Shown piece by piece: positions 19,116 to 26,197 of a stretch of 64,000 nucleotides of DNA. The DNA is from an uncultured Opitutales bacterium (GTDB lineage Bacteria > Verrucomicrobiota > Verrucomicrobiia > Opitutales > Intestinicryptomonadaceae): contig URGP01000001.1 in the NCBI GenBank assembly GCA_900547395.1, positions 102,141-166,140 on the forward strand. The letters run 5' to 3'. The notes beneath the pieces were generated by a model. The model was not told the DNA's origin. It searched no databases and saw only the letters and a list, made by a program, of their open reading frames with translations. Position numbers and translations under genes: made by a program. Every line of letters starts with the position of its first letter. Positions within the stretch are counted from its first letter, which is position 1.

Positions 19116-20441
19116 CTACTGCAAGTCATTTTCGACAGATTTTACCAATTCCGCCATGGATTTTTCATTAAAAGCCGAATCTTTGCCCTCGACGAGAAGG
19201 CGGATTTTGTTTTCCGTACCCGAATATCTTATCAAAACCCTGCCATTGCCCGACATTTCCCTTTCGATTTTTTCAACGGTTTTCGAGAGCGTCGGAGTTT
19301 CCGAAATCGGGGTTTTGCGAGCGACTTTCAACGCCTTTTGAATTGACGGATAAAGGCTTACAACTCCGTTCATTTCAGAAACCTTTATTTTCAGGCAAAG
19401 GAGCGTCGATAGCAGCTTGACAGCGGCGGCAAGTCCGTCTCCGCACGGGGAAATATCCATAAAAATGTAATGTCCTGAATTTTCGCCGCCGATTTCGCAG
19501 CCCTTTTCAAGCATAAGCCTCATCACAAGCCTGTCGCCGACGCCGCTTCTGAAAACTTCCACGCCGCGTTTTTTCAAAGATTCGTCCATACCGACATTGC
19601 TCTGGACAGTCGTGACAATCGCGCCGCCCTTCAATGTGTTTTGGCGCGACGCTTCAATGGCAATCAAACCCATTACGCACTCTCCCGCAATTTTGTTGGC
19701 ATTTTCGTCGCAGACAACGAGCCTGTCGCCGTCGCCGTCGTGCGCAAGCCCTATGAAAGCCCCCGACTCTCTGACAAGATTTGCAAGGGCTTCGGGGTGC
19801 TCGCTTCCGATATTGCAATTTATGTTTTTCCCATCGGGAGAAATACCTATTTCAACAACTTCCGCACCGTATCCGCGCAAAACCTCGCCCGAAATTCCCG
19901 CAGTCGCTCCGTTTGCGCAGTCGAGGGCGATTTTAAGCCCCTTCAAACACCCCTTAGGCAAAATCGAACCCATTTTCGCAATGTAATGCGATTTCATGTC
20001 AACTTTTTTCACGGAAGCTTCCGCGCCGCTCCCCGAAATTTTTTCGTCAAAGAATTTCTCGATTTGCTCCTGCGCCTCGTCGCTTGCCTTTCGGGCGTTT
20101 TCGTCAAAAAACTTTATGCCGTTGTCGGTGTAAGGATTATGGCTTGCGGTAATCATGACGCCGAAGTCCGCCTTTTCCTTCAATACGCCGAACGCCAAGG
20201 CGGGAGTGGGGACGACGCCGAAATCGGAAACCTCCACCCCGCGCAATCCTTTGCAAAATGCGGCTTTCAACGGCTCCGAAGAAAATCGCGTGTCCCCCGC
20301 TATCGCAATTTTAGGAAGCCTGCCCTTGATTTTTCCCTGCAAATGCGCCGAAACCGCCGCACCCAAACCTTCAAAGAAAGCCTCGTTTACATGCCCGCCG
20401 CCGTACTCGCCGCGAATTCCGTCTGTTCCAAAATATTTCAT
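19116..20441 (-). CDS. glmM: Phosphoglucosamine mutase
   Basis: A 441-residue phosphohexomutase converting glucosamine-6-phosphate to glucosamine-1-phosphate for peptidoglycan and lipopolysaccharide. Motifs: start MKYFGTDGIRGEYG, the phosphoserine loop MITASHNPYTDNGIKFF (Ser at about 100), the metal loop HDGDGDRLVVCD, the sugar loop GGENSGHYIF and the phosphate loop RYSGTENKIRLLVEG. The ATG at 20439-20441 was chosen because family members start here and because the likely promoter (20453-20482) lies downstream of an alternative start at 20474. Confidence 0.96.
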   Translation of the reverse strand: MKYFGTDGIRGEYGGGHVNEAFFEGLGAAVSAHLQGKIKGRLPKIAIAGDTRFSSEPLKAAFCKGLRGVEVSDFGVVPTPALAFGVLKEKADFGVMITASHNPYTDNGIKFFDENARKASDEAQEQIEKFFDEKISGSGAEASVKKVDMKSHYIAKMGSILPKGCLKGLKIALDCANGATAGISGEVLRGYGAEVVEIGISPDGKNINCNIGSEHPEALANLVRESGAFIGLAHDGDGDRLVVCDENANKIAGECVMGLIAIEASRQNTLKGGAIVTTVQSNVGMDESLKKRGVEVFRSGVGDRLVMRLMLEKGCEIGGENSGHYIFMDISPCGDGLAAAVKLLSTLLCLKIKVSEMNGVVSLYPSIQKALKVARKTPISETPTLSKTVEKIEREMSGNGRVLIRYSGTENKIRLLVEGKDSAFNEKSMAELVKSVENDLQ

Positions 20442-20452
20442 ATGCGTTTTAA

Positions 20453-20482
20453 AGTATCTTAAAAGCCGCGGCAAATTGTCAA
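20453..20482 (-). promoter_or_regulatory. Promoter of glmM
   Basis: On the minus strand TTGACA (20477-20482), an 18-base spacer and GATACT (20453-20458). The -10 ends 11 bases before the glmM ATG, so the leader would be only about five bases long. Confidence 0.6.
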
Positions 20483-20743
20483 GAAAAACGCAGGCGCGCT
20501 AAAAAACAATTCGGCAATTTCCCCTCAAAAAATTCACATGCAGGCTCATATTCGATAAATTTTTTTGCATTTCTGCCTTAAAAAGCGCAAAAATCCCAAT
20601 CTGTTTCAAAAAAATATGAATATTTTTGAAATATTGATAGCAGATAATTTTTCCATAATTTAAACCAATATAAAAGAATAACAACAATGAGCTCGATTGC
20701 ATTTATAACTTCAAAAAACTTAAAATATGAAATTTAATCTTGA

Positions 20744-20783
20744 CTTATTGCATGAAAGTTCAAAAAATATGTTTTGCAATAAG
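20744..20783 (+). repeat. Inverted repeat ahead of the exported-protein operon
   Basis: CTTATTGCA at 20744-20752 and its exact complement TGCAATAAG at 20775-20783 flank 22 bases, and the second half ends 11 bases before the ATG at 20795. A TTGACT hexamer (20740-20745) overlaps the left half. It could be an operator or an mRNA hairpin near the ribosome-binding region. Confidence 0.45.
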
Positions 20784-20794
20784 ATTTTAATCCT

Positions 20795-21961
20795 ATGGCG
20801 TTCATCAAGATTAAATTCGCAAGCAAAATATTTTTGGCGTTTTTGTCCCTAAGCGTCATTTTACAATCTATTGCATCTGCCGAATTGTTAAGCAACGGGC
20901 TTCCGCCCCATTCGCTTGGATATGCCGATAAACACGGATATCTGCTTTATACCGACAAGCTGTTTGATTTGCACCTTACAAATCCCGATTCAGAAGGGAA
21001 CGAATACATTCCCATACGCATTGCGTTCTATACATCTCCCCTGTATCGCAAAAGCATGCTGTTGGACGCATATTGGAGCTTCCCGATGTTCGATTCGTAC
21101 ATCGCAAAAGCCGACAAAAATTTAATCTGCTGGCAGACACTCGATTTAAATATTGTAAAATTCCGCCCGTCAAAAGACAAGGATGTCTGGGAAACTTACG
21201 GCGGCTATAAAAAACTGAGGCTTCTTAAAAATGGCGATTATTCCATAGAGTGGAAAAATTCGGACACGTCCGAACAGCTCATATACGCTCCAAACGGGCT
21301 TCTAAAAAAAATATCTTTCAAAATAAAGGGCAAAGCATACGCATACAATATATACCGAACAAAAGATTCGCTCATAATAAGAGATCTCCGCATGAAAACC
21401 GTTTTTCAAATTGAAAAACGCCCATCTTCGCAAGACGGATTTAAAAGTGAAATCACGCTAAAAAGCGGAGAAAATCTTTTCGTGTGGCATACGCGCGATG
21501 CAAAAATCTATTCGGGAAACTCGGCGGATGAAATCGAAACGGTCTTTAAATTTGAAAGATGCGACAAAGAGTTTATTTTCGATTATGAAAGCGACAAAAA
21601 CCGTTCAAAAATGGCGTTCTCGTCGCAAGACAGCAAAAAAACATTTGAATGGGATTCCCAAAACGGCTTCATACGCAAAGATTGGCTTGGAGAATATTCA
21701 ATCAAAAGGGAAAACGAATGGCATATTCGCGTCGAGCGAACAACACCATGGGCAACGCTTTCTTTTGAAGACTTTTCCGACAGGGGAATTTATTGCAGCG
21801 GCTACAATGATTTCGTATTGAAGCGTTTTATAATAGGCGGCAACCACTCCTTGTCGGGGCTTACACGCCGAATAGAAATCTTCAAAAAGGGAGAAAGCAA
21901 ACCTTCCAAGGTTCTCAGATATTTTTACGACCAAAACGGAAAGGAAACCATAAGAAAATGA
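20795..21961 (+). CDS. Exported protein of unknown function
   Basis: A 388-residue protein with a signal peptide (residues about 1-29, core IFLAFLSLSVILQSIASA). The mature part is beta-rich, with many aromatic and charged residues and tyrosine-rich strands such as YFYDQNGKE near the C-terminus, loosely like RHS/YD strands but without a repeat array. I do not recognise a family. It is the first gene in a packed plus-strand run of six exported proteins: its stop overlaps the next start by four bases (ATGA). Acts outside the cytoplasm; no function can be assigned. Confidence 0.65.
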   Translation: MAFIKIKFASKIFLAFLSLSVILQSIASAELLSNGLPPHSLGYADKHGYLLYTDKLFDLHLTNPDSEGNEYIPIRIAFYTSPLYRKSMLLDAYWSFPMFDSYIAKADKNLICWQTLDLNIVKFRPSKDKDVWETYGGYKKLRLLKNGDYSIEWKNSDTSEQLIYAPNGLLKKISFKIKGKAYAYNIYRTKDSLIIRDLRMKTVFQIEKRPSSQDGFKSEITLKSGENLFVWHTRDAKIYSGNSADEIETVFKFERCDKEFIFDYESDKNRSKMAFSSQDSKKTFEWDSQNGFIRKDWLGEYSIKRENEWHIRVERTTPWATLSFEDFSDRGIYCSGYNDFVLKRFIIGGNHSLSGLTRRIEIFKKGESKPSKVLRYFYDQNGKETIRK

Positions 21962-22344
21962 AAAAACTAATATTAATTACAATAACAACTTTACTCTTTT
22001 TGCCTATTATGGCAAAAAATGGATGTAAGCAACATCCCCATGCAATAGGAGTACATGAAGTAAAGTCTGATAGCACTTGTAATATAAGAAATATAGGAAA
22101 TCAAAAGCTATATGTAAAAATAACAAATTATAAATATACACCTGCAAATTGTACAAGTTATCCTAATGAGGATTATCATTGTATCTTTAGCTTCAATCCT
22201 GTAATTAAAGAGACAAGAGTATATTCGAAATCAGGATGTACAGGAGAATATTATGTAAATGGAACACCTGAAGCATATGAAAATGCTGCACAAAAAACAA
22301 ATTCTCCTTGCACAAAAGAACCAGATACAAAACCCCAATCTTAA
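21958..22344 (+). CDS. Small AT-rich cysteine-rich exported protein
   Basis: A 128-residue protein with a signal peptide (MKKLILITITTLLFLPIMA). The mature chain of about 109 residues has six cysteines (NGCKQ, STCNI, ANCTS, YHCIF, SGCTG, SPCTK), which suggests three disulfides in an oxidising compartment. The codons are far more AT-rich than those of neighbouring housekeeping genes, hinting at a different origin. The first 18 bases of the gene are identical to those of the next gene. No family is recognised. Translation is coupled to the upstream gene by a four-base overlap. Confidence 0.6.
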   Translation: MKKLILITITTLLFLPIMAKNGCKQHPHAIGVHEVKSDSTCNIRNIGNQKLYVKITNYKYTPANCTSYPNEDYHCIFSFNPVIKETRVYSKSGCTGEYYVNGTPEAYENAAQKTNSPCTKEPDTKPQS

Positions 22345-22346
22345 TT

Positions 22347-23264
22347 ATGAAAAAACTAATATTATCATTCTTTTTTGTTTTATGCGCTGTTTCGTCAAAT
22401 GCGGATAATTTAAAATTACCCGATGCCATAAACATAATAAATCCGCTCGAGCGAAAGGTTTTGGAAATTAAAGAAACAAACGTCTTTAATGAAAAGCTTT
22501 TTGATCCAAACGCAAAAACGCCAACACGCACTTACAAGGCATATTTTGACGGAGAAAATGCGCACTATCAAGAAGAGTTCCCTGTAAAATCAAGGAACAT
22601 TGATATGAAAAATACGCGAGACGTTTATTTAAGCGAAAACACCATATATTGCATAGATTCAGTTTCAAATAATTCAATGATTGTATGCGATGCGGATTCG
22701 TCTGACAAATATTCTGCAATGCGCTTAAAAAATATGTTTTTCTCGTATTTTTCAAAATTCAAGGAAATTCTAAATGCAAAAACTCCATGCGACATCTCAA
22801 AAAGCAATGGTCGATACATTATATCATACGCTGAAAACGATATTAAAAATCTGCTTTTAATCGATGAAAAAACATTGATGCCATTGAAGCTTGAATCGAG
22901 ATATCAAAACGGGAATCTGTTAAAAGAAATGTCATTCCAATACGATAAAGACGCATTTATCATAAATGCAATAACATACGCGCACAAAGAAAAAGATGAA
23001 CTCCCTGATGTGTGGTCTGTAAAATCAACAGTATCAATAAAAATAACAGAAGACACTGTTTTTGATAAAAATCCAATGCCAAAAAATTTCGGCTTCCGTT
23101 CTATACACGACAGCCGAAACGGGAAAAATTATTTATACGCCGCTTTCAATAAGTTACCCGATTGGAAATTTATCGACGAACTCTTCAAAAACCCCGATGA
23201 CGTGCAAAGATACAATGAGGAAATCCACCGTCTTGCACACCCTAACGAGTTTTTGGGAAATTGA
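22347..23264 (+). CDS. Exported protein, paralogue A of a tandem pair
   Basis: A 305-residue protein with signal peptide MKKLILSFFFVLCAVSSNA. The start at 22347 gives a clean signal peptide, while an upstream in-frame ATG at 22308 lies inside the previous gene. The mature protein resembles the next gene in layout: a region mentioning ENTIYCIDSVSNNSMI, a middle SNGRYIISYAEN segment and a C-terminal tail. The last 24 codons are identical at base level to those of the paralogue (see repeats at 23189 and 24123). The fold may be LolA/outer-membrane-lipoprotein-sorting-like beta-sheet, but I cannot confirm this. Function unknown. Confidence 0.65.
   Translation: MKKLILSFFFVLCAVSSNADNLKLPDAINIINPLERKVLEIKETNVFNEKLFDPNAKTPTRTYKAYFDGENAHYQEEFPVKSRNIDMKNTRDVYLSENTIYCIDSVSNNSMIVCDADSSDKYSAMRLKNMFFSYFSKFKEILNAKTPCDISKSNGRYIISYAENDIKNLLLIDEKTLMPLKLESRYQNGNLLKEMSFQYDKDAFIINAITYAHKEKDELPDVWSVKSTVSIKITEDTVFDKNPMPKNFGFRSIHDSRNGKNYLYAAFNKLPDWKFIDELFKNPDDVQRYNEEIHRLAHPNEFLGN
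23189..23262 (+). repeat. 74-bp direct repeat, copy 1
   Basis: These 74 bases, covering the last codons of paralogue A, are identical to 24123-24196 in paralogue B. The rest of the two genes is much more diverged, so the match points to recent gene conversion or a duplicated 3' cassette. Confidence 0.95.
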
Positions 23265-23290
23265 CAAAAAACCTGCACCAAAGGCAAAAC

Positions 23291-24211
23291 ATGAAAAACT
23301 TAAAAAATTATTTAATTATCGCAATGCTTTCTCTGCCATGTTTTGTCTTGGCAGAGGAAAATAATTTCGCAGACCTTGTAAAATCATTTCAAAATCCATT
23401 GGAAGGAAAAACTTTTCTGCTTTCAAATAGCCGAATATTTTCGGAAGAAGTTGCAACATCTATAAGAAAAGACCACCCGGAACAAGAGCTGCCAAACCCT
23501 CTAAAATTCGATTCTCTATTTTCCTATAAAAATGGGAATATCCATCAAAGGGGAGTTATTAAACATGAAGATGGTAGAGATAATATAATGGATTTATTTC
23601 TTAAAAACGGAACAATATATCGAACTGATTCACTATCTCCTAATACGATAAACATATTTGATAGAGATTTTTTTATGGACGAACTTCACACTTATATTGA
23701 GCTTTTTAACAAAGCAAAAAATGCGCTTTCAAACGAGTCTCTCGAAATAAATAAGTCAAAAGATTCATATATACTATCTTGGAGTGAAGAATCAAAACGC
23801 CATCTGCTGACATTGGACTCAACAACCCTATTCCCCTCTTTTTATGAAACAAGACATGAAAATGGAGACAAAATAGAAACTTACGATATTTCTACCAAAG
23901 ATTCCAAAATAAAAATCACAAGAACTTCGTTCAATATCGGAAACAGCATATTTGCGAGAAATGACATAACTATTTCAGAAAGCGATTCCGTAAAATTAAA
24001 TCCTGAATTCGAAGAGGGAAATATTGGGTACAAAAGTGCTTGGGACGAAAGAGGAGGCATTTTACGCAAGTATGTTGTATTTAATAAAATTCCAGATAAA
24101 AAATTCCTCGATGAGCTATTCCAAAACCCCGATGACGTGCAAAGATACAATGAGGAAATCCACCGTCTTGCACACCCTAACGAGTTTTTGGGAAATGGAT
24201 TAATCGCATAA
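23291..24211 (+). CDS. Exported protein, paralogue B of a tandem pair
   Basis: A 306-residue protein with signal peptide MKNLKNYLIIAMLSLPCFVLA. The ATG at 23291 has an AAAGG ribosome-binding site, and an upstream ATG at 23261 lacks one and would spoil the signal peptide. It parallels paralogue A: KNGTIYRTDSLSPNTI aligns with ENTIYCIDSVSNNSMI, KSKDSYILSW with KSNGRYIISY, and both end in the same 24-residue tail here extended by GLIA. Function unknown; both are probably periplasmic or outer-membrane-associated. Confidence 0.65.
   Translation: MKNLKNYLIIAMLSLPCFVLAEENNFADLVKSFQNPLEGKTFLLSNSRIFSEEVATSIRKDHPEQELPNPLKFDSLFSYKNGNIHQRGVIKHEDGRDNIMDLFLKNGTIYRTDSLSPNTINIFDRDFFMDELHTYIELFNKAKNALSNESLEINKSKDSYILSWSEESKRHLLTLDSTTLFPSFYETRHENGDKIETYDISTKDSKIKITRTSFNIGNSIFARNDITISESDSVKLNPEFEEGNIGYKSAWDERGGILRKYVVFNKIPDKKFLDELFQNPDDVQRYNEEIHRLAHPNEFLGNGLIA
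24123..24196 (+). repeat. 74-bp direct repeat, copy 2
   Basis: Identical over all 74 bases to 23189-23262. It lies at the 3' end of paralogue B, in the same reading frame as copy 1. Confidence 0.95.
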
Positions 24212-24903
24212 TGACGCTTTCTTTCAGAATCATGAAATTAAACATTATGCGAAAATGCAGTTTGGCTTTGATATTAACGGCGGCAACATTTGCCTCGGCA
24301 TACGCAAATCTTTCTTTTGAATATACTTCGCTTAAAGAAAATGCATCGCCGCTTGAAAGCGAATTTTGTTTTCTTTTCCCCTTTGAAAACAATTCAAAAA
24401 TTCCCGTTGAAATCAAAAAAATTTCGCCATCATGCTCATGCGTTTTGTATGAAATGAAAAAGAAAATTTATCTTCCGGGAGAGAAAGGCATTCTTTTCGG
24501 AAAGATGGACATATCGGGGAAAAGCGGAAATTTAAGGCAATCAGTGCTTATCGAAACAAACTCTCTAAAATCTCCGGATATAAAGCTTGAGATAAACCTT
24601 TACATTCCGCCCATTGCAACCATCAAGCCGAGCCTGCTCTTCTGGTCTGTTGGAGAAGCCGCCGCGCCAAAGTCCGCATTTGTGGTTTTAAACCCTGATT
24701 TTGCGAATACAATATCGGGCATAGAGCTTGACGGGGACGGAATTAGCGCAAACATAGTCCAAGATTCAAATAACGAGTTCAAATTTGAAATAAGCGTGGC
24801 TCCGCAATCCACAAACAAGCCTCTGCGAAGGCTTGTTTCTTTCAAAGCAAGAGCGTCGGACGGAACGCTAAAAAAATATTTTATCCATGCCCTTGTAAAA
24901 TAA
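24211..24903 (+). CDS. Exported DUF1573-type protein
   Basis: Up to 230 residues. The first ATG overlaps the previous stop by one base (TAATG), suggesting coupling, but ATGs at 24232 and 24247 give a neater signal peptide (MRKCSLALILTAATFASAYA). The mature part has the DUF1573 pattern: FLFPFENNSKIPVEIKKISPSCSCVLYE, then LPGEKGILFGKMD, SGNLRQSVLIETNSL and a hydrophobic LEINLYIPP strand. This is an Ig-like (ASH/MSP-related) beta-sandwich common in exported Bacteroidota and Verrucomicrobiota proteins. A second beta domain follows. The function of the family is unknown. Confidence 0.75.
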   Translation: MTLSFRIMKLNIMRKCSLALILTAATFASAYANLSFEYTSLKENASPLESEFCFLFPFENNSKIPVEIKKISPSCSCVLYEMKKKIYLPGEKGILFGKMDISGKSGNLRQSVLIETNSLKSPDIKLEINLYIPPIATIKPSLLFWSVGEAAAPKSAFVVLNPDFANTISGIELDGDGISANIVQDSNNEFKFEISVAPQSTNKPLRRLVSFKARASDGTLKKYFIHALVK

Positions 24904-24923
24904 TCAAACAACAGCGCAACTTT

Positions 24924-25985
24924 ATGAAGCTTCTTTTTTCAATTTGCACGATTTTGATTTTTTTCAGCTGCGCCCTTTTGGGAGAGCAAAACGCCCTGCC
25001 CGATTCCGAAAGGATTTTTGTTTTTGAACAACCGATAGATCTGCGCGAAATCAATGTGAAAAAAATTCGCGGCAAAGAGGAAAAAAGAACAATGGGCAGC
25101 AACATCATATTTGTGGCCAGAATGCCGAAAAGCTGGAATCCGAAAGCCGACAAGGAAGCCCGCTCGTCTGGAAAGCCGTCTGCAAGGGGCATTATTGCGT
25201 TTTCATCGCACAACACAAAAGAAGAAATGATTGGTGAAATGACGAAAAAAGCGGGTTATCAATATCTGATAGACCTTGCCGACAAGCACAATCTGGCTGT
25301 CGTTTCATGGTCTTACATCGGGGGATACGACAATGAAAAAAACTATGATGAAATTGAAAAAAACGAATTTGCCAAAAGCTCAAAACGCTTCGACACAATC
25401 GCAAACGAATGGGAAAAAGGCTACCGCCGTTTTTTATCGGCTTTCAATCTTCCAAAAAAGGACGCAATGCTTTACGGAGTGAGCGCGGGAGCCCAATCCG
25501 CCCATAGAATAGCCATGAGAAAGCCGCAATATTTTTCGGGAATATTCATGCATGTAAACTCGAGCTACGATGCGCCGACAAGAGAAGCTTCCAAATTGCT
25601 GTGGTGCGTCTCAACAGGCGAGTATGAATACGGATATTCGTCTGCCGAGCGTTTTTACAAGAGGCTTCTCGATTTTGGATGTTGCGTCGTGTTCAAGCCG
25701 TTTGAAAATACAGGGCATTTTGTGACAGACGATGTAAAAGAACTGTGCGTCGGATTTTTTGAATACCTCATAACCTTCATTCCCGATTATACAAATCCTA
25801 AATGGAAAGAGCCGCCCGTTGACAAGTATTATTTGATGCGGCATCCCGCCTACATCGGCGACTACCAAAACCAAATAGTTTATCCGTTCGAACTGGCGGA
25901 AAGGAAAATCCCGAACAGAAAGTACATGGTTTCGCTTCCGACAAAAAAAATAGCAAAATCTTGGGGCGAAATAATTGAAAAGTAG
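24924..25985 (+). CDS. Exported alpha/beta hydrolase (PHB-depolymerase/esterase-like)
   Basis: A 353-residue protein with a signal peptide (about 1-20, ending LLGE) and an alpha/beta-hydrolase fold: RGIIAFSSHN strand, a His-poor oxyanion region, the nucleophile elbow LYGVSAGAQSAHRIAM with Ser near residue 190, IFMHVNSSYDAP, and a C-terminal His in FENTGHFVTDDV. The GxSAGAQ elbow is like exported esterases and PHB-depolymerase-like enzymes. The substrate is unknown; acetyl or feruloyl esters of plant glycans would fit the GH92 neighbour. It is the last gene of the six-gene exported-protein run. Confidence 0.75.
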   Translation: MKLLFSICTILIFFSCALLGEQNALPDSERIFVFEQPIDLREINVKKIRGKEEKRTMGSNIIFVARMPKSWNPKADKEARSSGKPSARGIIAFSSHNTKEEMIGEMTKKAGYQYLIDLADKHNLAVVSWSYIGGYDNEKNYDEIEKNEFAKSSKRFDTIANEWEKGYRRFLSAFNLPKKDAMLYGVSAGAQSAHRIAMRKPQYFSGIFMHVNSSYDAPTREASKLLWCVSTGEYEYGYSSAERFYKRLLDFGCCVVFKPFENTGHFVTDDVKELCVGFFEYLITFIPDYTNPKWKEPPVDKYYLMRHPAYIGDYQNQIVYPFELAERKIPNRKYMVSLPTKKIAKSWGEIIEK

Positions 25986-26197
25986 CATTTTGAACGCGCA
26001 AACATTGCCGAGCCCCCCTTCGCAAAGAGTTAAATTGCCAAGACATAATCTTTATTTAGATAAAAATTCCGCGCCGCTAAGGGTTCCAAGCAAAACGCGT
26101 TTAATGGCGGCAAAACATATTTAAGGCTTTACCAAAAAAAATTTTTCATATAAACATAATTTCACTTCTTTTTATAAAACTAAGCTGAAAATAAACC

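Larger units (their letters stand above)
20442..20794. other. Intergenic region between glmM and the exported-protein operon
   Basis: An AT-rich divergent gap of about 350 bases. It holds the glmM promoter at its left end and, at its right end, a 9-bp inverted repeat just before the rightward operon. Short open frames inside it have no ribosome-binding site or recognisable protein features. I see nothing else in its middle. Confidence 0.5.

Noticed and set aside
20499..20702. 67-codon minus-strand frame between glmM and the exported-protein operon
   Set aside because: It lies upstream of the glmM promoter, has no ribosome-binding site and no protein-like features.
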